A stretch of DNA of 64,000 bases from contig NZ_CP029008.1 of assembly GCF_024585165.1 (NCBI RefSeq), positions 5,971,501 to 6,035,500 of the forward strand, written 5' to 3'. Below, piece after piece: positions 35,120-42,838 of the stretch (the first letter of the stretch is position 1; each line of letters opens with the position of its first letter). The translations under genes were made by a program, and so were the position numbers. The notes beneath the pieces are model-generated. The model made no database searches. It saw only the letters and a program-made list of their open reading frames with translations, and was not told the DNA's origin. This stretch comes from Bradyrhizobium sp. WBOS07 (GTDB lineage: Bacteria > Pseudomonadota > Alphaproteobacteria > Rhizobiales > Xanthobacteraceae).

Positions 35120-36397
35120 TCACGCCATGCTCAGCTCGTGGCGTCCCACCACCATCCAATGCACCTCGTCCGGACCGTCGGCAAAGCGCAAATGGCGCAC
35201 GTCCTGGTACATCTCGGCGAGCGGCGTCCAGTGCGAGATGCCGGTGGCGCCGTGCATCTGGATCGCCTGGTCGATGATCCTGCAGGCGCGCTCCGGCACC
35301 ATGGCCTTGACCATGGAGACCCAGACGCGGGCCTCCTTGTTGCCGAGCACGTCCATCGCCTTGGCGGCCTTCAGCACCATCAGCCGCATCGCCTCGATCT
35401 CGCAGCGCGCCTGGGCGATGATCTGCATGTTGCCGCCGAGATGGGCGATCTTCTTGCCGAAGGCCTCGCGCGTGAGTCCCCGCTGCACCATCAGATCGAG
35501 CGCCTTCTCGGCCTTGCCGATGGTGCGCATGCAGTGATGGATACGCCCCGGTCCGAGGCGGAGCTGCGAGATCTCGAAGCCGCGGCCCTCGCCGAGCAGC
35601 ATGTTCTTCTTCGGCACGCGCACATTGTTGAAGCGCATGTGCATGTGGCCGCGCGGGGCGTGGTCCTGGCCGAACACGTACATCGGGCCGAGCACCTCGA
35701 CGCCGGGCGTGTCGCGCGGCACCAGGATTTGCGACTGCTGCTTGCTCGGCGCCGCATCCGGGTTGGTCTTCACCATCACGATGAGGATCTTGCAGCGGGG
35801 ATCGCCGACACCCGAGATGTAGTATTTCTCGCCGTTGATGACCCATTCGTCGCCGACGAGCTTGGCGGTGGTCGAGATATTCTTGGCGTCGGAGGAGGCG
35901 ACGTTCGGCTCGGTCATGACATAGGCCGAGCGGATCTCACCGTTGAGCAGCGGCTTCAGCCACTTCTCCTTTTGCTCCTTGGTGCCGACGCGCTCCAGCA
36001 CCTCCATGTTACCGGTGTCGGGCGCCGAGCAGTTCATGGTCTCGGAGGCCAGCGGGCTCTTGCCGAGCTCGGCCGCGATATAGGCGTAGTCGAGATTCTT
36101 CAGGCCCTGGCCGGTCTCGTCGTCGGGCAGGAAGAAGTTCCAGAGGCCCTCCTGCTTGGCCTTGTTCTTGGCCTTCTCCAGCACCTCGAGCTGCTTCGGC
36201 GTGAAGCTCCAGCGATCTTCCTTGCCCTCGCCGGCCTTGGCGAACTCGATCGACATCGGCTCGACGGTGTCGCGGATGAATTTCTTGACATGATCGTAGA
36301 GCGGCCGGACCTGCTCCGACATCCTGAGGTCGTTGAGCTCGTCGCCGGGATTGAGGGTGTAGTTGGTGGTGCGGGGAATGTAAGTGTGTTTTGTCAT
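35120..36397 (-). CDS. Acyl-CoA dehydrogenase, ACAD11/LvaC-like subgroup
   Basis: 425 aa FAD-dependent acyl-CoA dehydrogenase. Family motifs 'AYVMTEPNVASSDAKN' (FAD/substrate) and 'GRIHHCMRTIGKAEKAL' are visible, and the C-terminal 'RFADGPDEVH' segment replaces the usual 'YEGT' motif. The 'ADGPDEVH' form is what I recall from the dehydrogenase domain of ACAD10/ACAD11 and from LvaC of Pseudomonas. In those systems the dehydrogenase acts after a kinase has phosphorylated a 4-hydroxyacyl-CoA. A stand-alone kinase of that type lies 2.5 kb away (38921), so this enzyme may process phosphorylated hydroxyacyl-CoA rather than do ordinary beta-oxidation. Subgroup call is by motif memory. Confidence 0.92.
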   Translation of the reverse strand: MTKHTYIPRTTNYTLNPGDELNDLRMSEQVRPLYDHVKKFIRDTVEPMSIEFAKAGEGKEDRWSFTPKQLEVLEKAKNKAKQEGLWNFFLPDDETGQGLKNLDYAYIAAELGKSPLASETMNCSAPDTGNMEVLERVGTKEQKEKWLKPLLNGEIRSAYVMTEPNVASSDAKNISTTAKLVGDEWVINGEKYYISGVGDPRCKILIVMVKTNPDAAPSKQQSQILVPRDTPGVEVLGPMYVFGQDHAPRGHMHMRFNNVRVPKKNMLLGEGRGFEISQLRLGPGRIHHCMRTIGKAEKALDLMVQRGLTREAFGKKIAHLGGNMQIIAQARCEIEAMRLMVLKAAKAMDVLGNKEARVWVSMVKAMVPERACRIIDQAIQMHGATGISHWTPLAEMYQDVRHLRFADGPDEVHWMVVGRHELSMA

Positions 36398-36576
36398 TGT
36401 TCCTCCCGGGGACGCTGAGATCGTTCTGGTGGCAGAATAGTGCCAGCACGGTCAAAGTGCGAGCGCGCATTTTTTCGCGCGAAGCCCTGCCACGCGATGG
36501 AATATCGCGAGGGCGTTTGAAATGTTGTTTGAATGGGGGCGACGCGAGTTGGCACACCAGCGTCACACTCTGCGCC

Positions 36577-36675
36577 GTCATCGCCCGCGCAGGCGGGCGA
36601 TCCAGTACTCCGAGACGGCAGGGGTTGAACCGAGAAGCTGCGGCATACTGGATCCCCGCCTTCGCGGGGAATGAC
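36577..36675. repeat. Palindromic repeat (GTCATCGCCCGCGCAGGCGG family)
   Basis: Starts GTCATCGCCCGCGCAGGCGG and ends CCTTCGCGGGGAATGAC, with inner arms GATCCAGTA / TACTGGATC. A close relative lies at 40309-40409. Occupies the gap between the acyl-CoA dehydrogenase start and the VOC gene stop. The rest of the 292-base gap shows nothing else I can name. Confidence 0.85.
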
Positions 36676-36689
36676 AGCATCCTGAGCGA

Positions 36690-37070
36690 TCAGCTCGGCA
36701 TCCGATGCATCGCGCAGATCTTGTTGCCGTCGAGGTCGCGCAGGTAAGCCAGATAGAGCTTGCCGCCGGGGCCCTGGCGCACGCCGGGCGGATCCTCGAT
36801 CGAGGTCCCGCCGGCTGCGACGCCTGCCGCGTGCCATTTGTCGACCTGCTCCGGCGAATTGGCGGCAAAGCCGATGGTGCCGCCATTCGCGCATGTCGCG
36901 GGCTCGCCGTTGATCGGCTTCGACACCGAGAACACGCCGGTCTTGGTGATGTAGAAGATGCGATGGCCGTCGACCCTGGCCGGCCGGACCTCGAGCGTGC
37001 TCAGCAGATTGTCGTAGAACGTCTTGGCCTTGTCGAGATCGTTGGTGCCGATCATGATGTGCGAGAACAT
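36690..37070 (-). CDS. VOC (glyoxalase/bleomycin-resistance fold) family protein
   Basis: 126 aa single VOC module pair. 'MFSHIMIGTNDLDKAKTFY' is the classic N-terminal beta-alpha with a metal-binding His4, and 'GGKLYLAYLRDLDGNKICAM' is the second half with residues for the C-terminal metal-ligand strand. Members include glyoxalase I, dioxygenases and metal-binding proteins of unknown function. Nothing narrows it here. Same strand as the SDR upstream and the acyl-CoA dehydrogenase downstream, both separated by repeats. Confidence 0.9.
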   Translation of the reverse strand: MFSHIMIGTNDLDKAKTFYDNLLSTLEVRPARVDGHRIFYITKTGVFSVSKPINGEPATCANGGTIGFAANSPEQVDKWHAAGVAAGGTSIEDPPGVRQGPGGKLYLAYLRDLDGNKICAMHRMPS

Positions 37071-37089
37071 TTGCCCATTCCCTGTCTTT

Positions 37090-37170
37090 GTAGCCCGGAT
37101 GGAGCGAAGCGAAATCCGGGTCTTTGTTATTTTGGCAGTCCCGGATTGTGCTTCGCTCCATCCGGGCTAC
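37090..37170. repeat. Palindromic repeat (GTAGCCCGGATGGAGCG family)
   Basis: Ends GTAGCCCGGATGGAGCGAAG and CTTCGCTCCATCCGGGCTAC are perfectly inverted, and inner ATCCGGG / CCCGGAT adds to the stem. Lies between the SDR stop and the VOC start. Confidence 0.9.
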
Positions 37171-37176
37171 GAAACC

Positions 37177-37956
37177 TCAAAACGCCGTATAGCCGCCGTC
37201 GATCACGAACGTGTCGGCGGTGTGATACGATGACGCCTTGCTCATCAGATAGACGGCGATGCCGCCGAAATCGGATGCTTCGCCGAACCGCCGCATCGGA
37301 ATGCGGGGCATCACATTGGCGACGAATTTCTCGTTGGCCATGAGACCTGATGTCATGTCGCTCTTGATCCAGCCGGGCAGGATCGCGTTCGCGGTGACGC
37401 CGTGGCGGGCGAGCTCGACGCCGAGGGCGCGCACCAGCGCGTTGATCGCGGCCTTGGTCGCGGCGTAATGCTCGTTGCGCGCGGTGCCGAAGATCGAGGC
37501 CAGACTCGAGGTCGCAACCAGCCGGCCGAAGGCATCGCCGGAATTGGCGCGCTCGGTCATGTGCTTTGCCGCGGCCTGAAACGCGTGGAACACGCCGTCC
37601 AGATTGGTCGCGAACATCGTGCGCCATTCCTCCTCGGTGCGTTCGATGAAGGAGCGTCGGCCGCCACCGCCGATGCCGGCATTGGCGAAGCAGCCGTCGA
37701 CCCGGCCGAACGTGTCGAGCGTCGCCTTCATCGCGGCATTGACCGAGGCCGGATCGCTGACGTCGCAGACGCGGGTGTCGACCTTGCCTGAGAGCTCGGC
37801 CATGCTGGCGGCAGCGGCCTTGTTCTTGTCGGGGTTGCGGCCCCAGATCGAGACGTTGCAGCCCTGGCCGGCGAGCGCTTGCGCGATGCCGAGGCCGATC
37901 CCGCCATTGCCGCCGGTGATCACGGCGACGCGGCCGCTGAGGTCGAAAATGTTCAT
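37177..37956 (-). CDS. SDR family oxidoreductase
   Basis: 259 aa classical SDR. 'TGGNGGIG' (14-21) binds the cofactor, 'ANAG' replaces NNAG (91-94), and the catalytic Ser151, Tyr164 and Lys168 ('HYAATK') are intact. The C-terminal 'VIDGGYTAF' is typical. The ATG at 37956 fits the family N-terminus. An upstream extension exists but has no ribosome site. It is divergent from the crotonase-kinase-DUF6285 operon (179-base gap). By position it could be the keto-acyl-CoA reductase that supplies the kinase with a hydroxyacyl-CoA, as LvaD does, but sequence alone does not show this. Confidence 0.92.
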   Translation of the reverse strand: MNIFDLSGRVAVITGGNGGIGLGIAQALAGQGCNVSIWGRNPDKNKAAAASMAELSGKVDTRVCDVSDPASVNAAMKATLDTFGRVDGCFANAGIGGGGRRSFIERTEEEWRTMFATNLDGVFHAFQAAAKHMTERANSGDAFGRLVATSSLASIFGTARNEHYAATKAAINALVRALGVELARHGVTANAILPGWIKSDMTSGLMANEKFVANVMPRIPMRRFGEASDFGGIAVYLMSKASSYHTADTFVIDGGYTAF

Positions 37957-38135
37957 GGCGCGTTTCCTTTTTTTGACAAGGCTGCTCAACATGCGGACGA
38001 TCAGCCGCTGCGCGCAAGATTGCTTGCCATGCTCTGATCACCATGGACAAGACCGCGCCAAAAATCAAATATGCGCCCCGGCAAAACAAATTCCGGTCTG
38101 CGAAACTGGCGCAGGCCGCAACTGGCGAGGACACC

Positions 38136-38924
38136 ATGCAGTTCAAACACGTCACGCTCGATTTCGATGGCTCGGTCGCGATCCTCAAGCTCGACCATCA
38201 GGAGGTGATGAACGCGGTCTCCGTGGACATGCTGGGCGGCCTTGCCGAAGCGCTCGATGCGATCGAGGAGAAGAAGGACGAGGTGCGCTGCGTGGTGCTG
38301 ACCGGCGCGGGTCGGGCGTTCTGCACCGGCGCCAACCTGCAAGGGCGCAACAACCAGTCGAAGAAGACCAAGGCCGGCATGACGCTGGAGACCGGCTTTC
38401 ACCCCTTCCTGCGTCGCATCCGCAATCTGCACTGCCCGATCGTCACCGCGGTCAACGGCCCGGCGGCCGGCGCCGGCATGAGCTTTGCGCTGCTCGGCGA
38501 CATGATTCTGTGCGCACGTTCCTCCTACTTTCTCCAGGCGTTCCGGCGCATCGGGCTCGTGCCGGATTGCGGCTCGACCTGGCTGTTGCCGCGCCTGGTC
38601 GGCCGGGCGCGTTCGATCGAATTGTCGCTGATGGGCGAGCGGCTGCCGGCCGAGAAGGCGCTGGAATGGGGCCTCGTCAACCGCGTCTACGACGACGGCG
38701 TGCTGATGGAGGAAGCGATGAAGCTCGCGCGCGAACTCGCCAGCGGACCGACCGTGGCGCTGTCGCTGATCCGCAAGCTCTATTGGGACAGCCCCGAAAA
38801 TTCCTTCGAGGACCAGCTCAATCTCGAGTTCCAGTGCCAGCTGCGCGCCGGCGACACCCAGGATTTCCGCGAGGGCGTCGGCGCGTTCCTGGAGAAGCGG
38901 CCCGCGCAGTTCAAAGGCAAATGA
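38136..38924 (+). CDS. Enoyl-CoA hydratase/isomerase, PaaG-like subgroup
   Basis: 262 aa crotonase fold. The oxyanion-hole segments are 'GRAFCTGANLQ' and 'NGPAAGAGMSFALLGD'. The active-site strand reads 'RIGLVPDCGSTWLLPRLVG'. The 'VPDCG-TWLLPR' signature with Asp in place of the hydratase Glu is that of PaaG-type delta-isomerases, and the first hydratase Glu is also missing (Phe). It probably shifts a double bond in an enoyl-CoA or oxepin-CoA-type substrate. The ATG at 38136 follows 'GGCGAGGAC'. The stop overlaps the next gene by ATGA, coupling it to the kinase. Confidence 0.9.
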   Translation: MQFKHVTLDFDGSVAILKLDHQEVMNAVSVDMLGGLAEALDAIEEKKDEVRCVVLTGAGRAFCTGANLQGRNNQSKKTKAGMTLETGFHPFLRRIRNLHCPIVTAVNGPAAGAGMSFALLGDMILCARSSYFLQAFRRIGLVPDCGSTWLLPRLVGRARSIELSLMGERLPAEKALEWGLVNRVYDDGVLMEEAMKLARELASGPTVALSLIRKLYWDSPENSFEDQLNLEFQCQLRAGDTQDFREGVGAFLEKRPAQFKGK

Positions 38925-39907
38925 TCGAGGCGGAACTTTCGCGCAGCGTCAAGCGCTGGTGCCCGGGCGCGACCGGCGTCACGGGCGCGGCAAAGTTGTC
39001 CGGCGGCGCCAGCCAGGAAACCTGGCGTTTCGACATCACCCATCCCGATGGCGTGATCGGCGCGATCCTGCGCCGTTCGCCGAAGGGCTATGGCGCGGCG
39101 CCGACCCGCGCGGCGGGCCTTGCCGCGGAGGCGCAGCTGATGCAGCTCGCCTTCGAGGCCGGCGTGCCGTCGCCGCGCGTGCTGCACGTGCTCGTGGCGG
39201 AGGACGACCTTGGCACCGGCTTCATCATGCAAAGGGTCGAGGGCGAGACCATTGCACGCAAGATCCTGCGCGATGACGAGTTCGCCTCGGCACGGCCGCT
39301 GCTGGCGCGGCAGATCGGCGGCATCCTTGCGGGCCTCCACAGGCTGCCAAAGGACAAGCTGCCGGAGCTGCGCAGCCGCGGCGCGACGCAGGAGATCGCC
39401 GAGTTCGAGCGCGACTATCGCAGCCTGAACTGGCCCAAGCCCGTGTTCGAGCTGGCGCTGCGCTGGCTGCGCGACCACGATCCCGGCCCGTCCGGCGAGA
39501 CCACGCTGGTGCACGGCGACTTCCGCAACGGCAATCTCATCATCGGCGCCGACGGCGTGCGTGCCGTGCTGGACTGGGAGCTCGCCCATCTCGGCGACCC
39601 CATGGAGGATCTCGGCTGGGTCTGCGTCAACTCCTGGCGCTTCGGCGAGATCGACAAGCCCGTCGGCGGTTTTGGTTCGCGCGAGGAGCTGTTCGCCGGC
39701 TACGAGGCTGCGGGCCGCAAGGTCGATCCGGCGCGTGTGAAGTTCTGGGAGGTGATGGGCACGCTGCGCTGGGGCATCATGTGCGGCGGCATGATGCAGC
39801 GGTTCCGCGAGGGGCCCGACCATTCGATGGAGCGCGCCATGATCGGCCGCCGCGCCAGCGAGACCGAGATCGATCTGTTGCGGCTCCTGGCGCCGCGCGG
39901 GAGCTGA
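38921..39907 (+). CDS. APH-fold phosphotransferase, LvaA/ACAD10-11 kinase-like (putative hydroxyacyl-CoA kinase)
   Basis: 328 aa aminoglycoside-phosphotransferase/choline-kinase fold. The catalytic loop is 'HGDFRNGNLI' (His198, Asp200), the metal-binding 'DWE' is at 218-220 and 'GFIMQRVEGET' forms the hinge. Not an antibiotic-resistance gene by context: it is translationally coupled (ATGA) to a crotonase, followed 3 bases later by a DUF6285 gene, and near an ACAD11-like dehydrogenase. The same trio occurs as lvaA-lvaB-lvaC in P. putida, where LvaA with LvaB phosphorylates 4-hydroxyvaleryl-CoA. I infer that this protein phosphorylates a hydroxyacyl-CoA in the cytoplasm. The chain length is unknown. 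Confidence 0.88.
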   Translation: MIEAELSRSVKRWCPGATGVTGAAKLSGGASQETWRFDITHPDGVIGAILRRSPKGYGAAPTRAAGLAAEAQLMQLAFEAGVPSPRVLHVLVAEDDLGTGFIMQRVEGETIARKILRDDEFASARPLLARQIGGILAGLHRLPKDKLPELRSRGATQEIAEFERDYRSLNWPKPVFELALRWLRDHDPGPSGETTLVHGDFRNGNLIIGADGVRAVLDWELAHLGDPMEDLGWVCVNSWRFGEIDKPVGGFGSREELFAGYEAAGRKVDPARVKFWEVMGTLRWGIMCGGMMQRFREGPDHSMERAMIGRRASETEIDLLRLLAPRGS

Positions 39908-39910
39908 CAC

Positions 39911-40288
39911 ATGCAGGACGAGCCGACCCCGATCGAGCTGACCAAGTCGGTCGCCGATTTCCTCCGCAACGACATCACGCCGCTGATCTCCGGCCACCAG
40001 GCCTTCAAGCTGCGCGTCGCCATCAATATCCTCGATCTCGTGACGCGGCAGCTGACGCGTGAGGAGCGCAGCAATGCCGCGGAAGTCGAACGGCTGCGCG
40101 CGCTGCTCGGCGAGGACGGTTCGGTCACCGAGCTCAATCGCGCGCTGGCCGAGCGAATTGCGAAAGGCGAGATCGATCTGGCAACCCCAGGCCTTGCCGA
40201 GCATCTGTGGGCGACCACGATGGACAAGCTCGCCGTCGATCAGCCGAACTATGCATCGTACAAGCGGGAGCTGGGACGGGGCGGGTAG
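39911..40288 (+). CDS. DUF6285 small protein, LvaB-like kinase partner
   Basis: 125 aa, mostly helical and acidic-basic mixed, with no signal or membrane segment. 'FLRNDITPLISGHQAFKLRVAINILDLV' (two pieces, ~20-45) and the C-terminal 'AEHLWATTMDKLAVDQPNY' match what I know of DUF6285. Such proteins sit next to APH-type kinases and acyl-CoA dehydrogenases. In the levulinate pathway LvaB is needed for or enhances LvaA activity. It starts 3 bases after the kinase stop, so co-expression and a stable complex with it are likely. No catalytic residues are recognisable. Confidence 0.82.
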   Translation: MQDEPTPIELTKSVADFLRNDITPLISGHQAFKLRVAINILDLVTRQLTREERSNAAEVERLRALLGEDGSVTELNRALAERIAKGEIDLATPGLAEHLWATTMDKLAVDQPNYASYKRELGRGG

Positions 40289-40308
40289 CCGTCACCCCTT
40301 CCTCCGCT

Positions 40309-40409
40309 GTCATCGCCCGCGAAGGCGGGCGATCCAGTATTCCAGACACGGCAGTAACGTACGGAGATGCCGCGGCGTACTGGATGCCCCGGTCAAGCCG
40401 GGGCATGAC
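40309..40409. repeat. Palindromic repeat (GTCATCGCCCGCGAAGGCGG family)
   Basis: Begins GTCATCGCCCGCGAAGGCGG and ends CAAGCCGGGGCATGAC, with inner arms GATCCAGTA / TACTGGATG. Partner of 36577-36675, and its right end matches the ends of the element at 53557. Lies between convergent DUF6285 and enoyl-CoA hydratase genes. Confidence 0.85.
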
Positions 40410-40452
40410 ACCGGTTATGTTGGACGTCTCGCGCGACGAACGGAGCGTCTCC

Positions 40453-41232
40453 TTACTTCCCCACCCATTTCGGCGGGCGCTTCTCCGAAAATGCCTTCGG
40501 GCCTTCGATGTAGTCCTGCGAGGCCACCATCGCCTGCACCGCCGGGTAGTCCCGCTGCTCGGCGATCGCCTGCTCCAGCGAGACGCTGAGGCCTTTCTGA
40601 ATCGCCTGCTTGGACGCCCGGATCGACATCGGCGAGTTCTTGCCGATCATCTCCGCCCAGCGCAGCGCGGCCGAAAGCGCCTCGCCCTGTGGCACCACCT
40701 CGTTGACGAAGCCGAGCTCGAAGCCTTCCCTGGCGCTGACATGGCGCGCGGTGAGGATCATGCCCATGGCGCGCTTGAGGCCGATCTGCCGCGGCAGCCG
40801 ATGCAGGCCGCCAGCGAGCGCGGCAAGACCGACGCGCGGCTCGGGCAGGGCGAAGGTGGCGTTCTCCGAGGCGATGATGAGGTCGCAGGCCAGCGCGATC
40901 TCGAAGCCGCCGCCCATGGCAACGCCGTTCACCGCCGCGATAACAGGCTTGTCGCAGTCGAATCGCGCCGTGAGGCCGGCAAAGCCGCCCTTGTCCCAGC
41001 CGCGCTTGCCGCCGGCCGCCTGCCATTTCAGATCGTTGCCGGCGCAGAACGCCTTGTCGCCGCTGCCGGTGACGATCGCGATCCACTGCTCGGGATCTCC
41101 AGAGAAATCGTCGAACACCTTTTGCAGCTCGAAATGCGCATCGGTGTGCAGCGCGTTGTAGACCTCGGGCCGCGACAGCGTCACGATCGTGATCGGTCCC
41201 TTGCGTTCCACCTTGGAAAATTTCAGCTCCAT
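40453..41232 (-). CDS. Enoyl-CoA hydratase/isomerase family protein
   Basis: 259 aa crotonase fold. Oxyanion-hole segments 'DKAFCAGNDLKWQ' and 'NGVAMGGGFEIALACDLI' are present. One acidic residue is kept in 'FALPEPRVGL' (hydratase Glu144 position), but the second reads 'ALAGGLHRL' with no Glu, so a carnitinyl-CoA dehydratase-like or isomerase activity fits better than full hydratase. The C-terminal 'EGPKAFSEKRPPKWVGK' is typical. Divergent from the acyl-CoA dehydrogenase gene at 41447 (214-base gap), which probably shares regulation. Confidence 0.9.
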   Translation of the reverse strand: MELKFSKVERKGPITIVTLSRPEVYNALHTDAHFELQKVFDDFSGDPEQWIAIVTGSGDKAFCAGNDLKWQAAGGKRGWDKGGFAGLTARFDCDKPVIAAVNGVAMGGGFEIALACDLIIASENATFALPEPRVGLAALAGGLHRLPRQIGLKRAMGMILTARHVSAREGFELGFVNEVVPQGEALSAALRWAEMIGKNSPMSIRASKQAIQKGLSVSLEQAIAEQRDYPAVQAMVASQDYIEGPKAFSEKRPPKWVGK

Positions 41233-41446
41233 CCCGTGCTCCCTGCATTTTCTTCCGAAGGAAAATTGGCGTCATCCTACCGCGCCTCAGTGCCCGGGCA
41301 CCATCGAATTGCGCTGGTGCGCCTTGCGTAGCCGTCACGTCTCGCCTTGCTTGACTTGCACGCGCTCTTCTCCGCTTAATCGCGCGAAGCAAGAATGCGC
41401 CCAGCGCCTTAACGCAAAACGATAAAATCAATCCGGGAGAGAACCT

Positions 41447-42721
41447 GTGGATTTCTCATTGCCTGCCGATCTCGTCGCCTATCTCGCAGAGCTCGACCGC
41501 TTCATCGCGCGCGAGATCAAGCCGCTGGAGGAAGCCGACGACAACATCCGCTTCTTCGATCATCGCCGCGAATGGGCGCGCACCGATTTCGAGAATGGCG
41601 GCCTGCCGCGGCACGAATGGGAAGCGCTGCTGCGCAAGGCCAAGGATCTCGCCGACGCCGCCGGCCATCTGCGCTTTCCGGTGCCGAGGCAATATGGCGG
41701 CAAGGACGGCTCCAACCTCTGGATGGCCGTGATCCGCGAGCATTTCGCCGCCAAGGGCCTCGGCCTACACAACGACCTCCAGAACGAGCACTCCATCGTC
41801 GGCAACTTTCCCGTCGTCACCATGCTCGACCGCTACGGCCGCGACGACCAGAAGGCGATGATCGACGGCTCGATCAAGGGCAAGTACCGCATCACCTTCG
41901 GCCTGACCGAGCCGCATCACGGCTCGGATGCGACGCACATGGAGACGCGCGCAGTGCCCGCCACGCGCGACAACGTCAAGGGCTGGATCATCAACGGCGA
42001 GAAGATGTGGACCACCGGCATGCATGTCGCGACGCACTGCGCGCTGTTCGCGCGCACGTCCGGCAATGACGGCGATGCCCGCGGCATCACCTGCTTCCTG
42101 GTGCCGGCCAAGAGCCCGGGCGTGAAGGTCGAGGAGTACATGTGGACCTTCAACATGCCGACCGATCATCCGCGCGTCAGCTTTACCGACGTGTTCGTGC
42201 CCGAAGATGCGCTGTTCGGCGAGGTCGGCCGCGGCCTCTCACTGGCGCAATGCTTCGTGCACCAGAACCGCATCCGCCAGGCGGCGAGCTCGCTCGGCGC
42301 CGCCGTCTACTGCATCAACGAGAGCGTCAAGTACGCGCGCGAGCGGAAACCATTCGGCCGTGCGCTGGCGGAAAACCAGGCGATCCAGTTCCCGCTGGTC
42401 GAGCTCGCCACGCAGGCCGAGATGCTGCGGCTTCTGATCCGCAAGACCGCCTGGGAGATGGACCAGCTCACCGAGGAGCAGATCGAGCGCACGCTCTCCG
42501 ACCGCGTCTCGATGTGCAACTACTGGGCAAACCGCCTCTGCTGCGAATCTGCGGACCGCGCCATGCAGGTCCACGGCGGCATGGGCTATTCACGCCACAA
42601 GCCGTTTGAGCACATCTACCGCCACCACCGCCGCTACCGCATCACCGAAGGCAGCGAGGAAATCCAGATGCGCAAAGTGGCGGGATTCCTGTTCGGCTAT
42701 ATGGGGCCGGGGAAGCATTGA
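41447..42721 (+). CDS. Acyl-CoA dehydrogenase
   Basis: 424 aa acyl-CoA dehydrogenase with a GTG start at 41447 preceded by 'CGGGAGAG'. FAD-binding 'FGLTEPHHGSDATHMET' and 'GWIINGEKMWTTGMH' are present. The C-terminal catalytic segment reads 'YRITEGSEEIQMRKVAGF', a variant of the usual 'YEGT-EIQ' motif. Compared with the dehydrogenase at 35120, this one has the standard 'EG-EEIQ' form and is more likely to act directly on acyl-CoA. Followed by a repeat and then the convergent AMP-ligase gene. Confidence 0.94.
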   Translation: MDFSLPADLVAYLAELDRFIAREIKPLEEADDNIRFFDHRREWARTDFENGGLPRHEWEALLRKAKDLADAAGHLRFPVPRQYGGKDGSNLWMAVIREHFAAKGLGLHNDLQNEHSIVGNFPVVTMLDRYGRDDQKAMIDGSIKGKYRITFGLTEPHHGSDATHMETRAVPATRDNVKGWIINGEKMWTTGMHVATHCALFARTSGNDGDARGITCFLVPAKSPGVKVEEYMWTFNMPTDHPRVSFTDVFVPEDALFGEVGRGLSLAQCFVHQNRIRQAASSLGAAVYCINESVKYARERKPFGRALAENQAIQFPLVELATQAEMLRLLIRKTAWEMDQLTEEQIERTLSDRVSMCNYWANRLCCESADRAMQVHGGMGYSRHKPFEHIYRHHRRYRITEGSEEIQMRKVAGFLFGYMGPGKH

Positions 42722-42736
42722 GGCTTGCACCGCTCT

Positions 42737-42828
42737 CGTAGGGTGGGCAAAGCGAAGCGTGCCCACGATCGCCTGGACGCGGAAACAGATCGTGGGCACG
42801 GCGCAAACGCGCCTTTGCCCACCCTACG
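42737..42828. repeat. Palindromic repeat (CGTAGGGTGGGCAAAGCG family)
   Basis: Ends CGTAGGGTGGGCAAAGCG and CGCCTTTGCCCACCCTACG, inner arms GTGCCCACGATC / GATCGTGGGCAC. Between convergent acyl-CoA dehydrogenase and ligase genes. Confidence 0.9.
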
Positions 42829-42838
42829 GCACCGCGGA

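Noticed and set aside
38921..39907. Annotation as an aminoglycoside resistance kinase
   Set aside because: The fold is shared, but the gene is embedded in acyl-CoA catabolism and coupled to a crotonase and DUF6285 gene.
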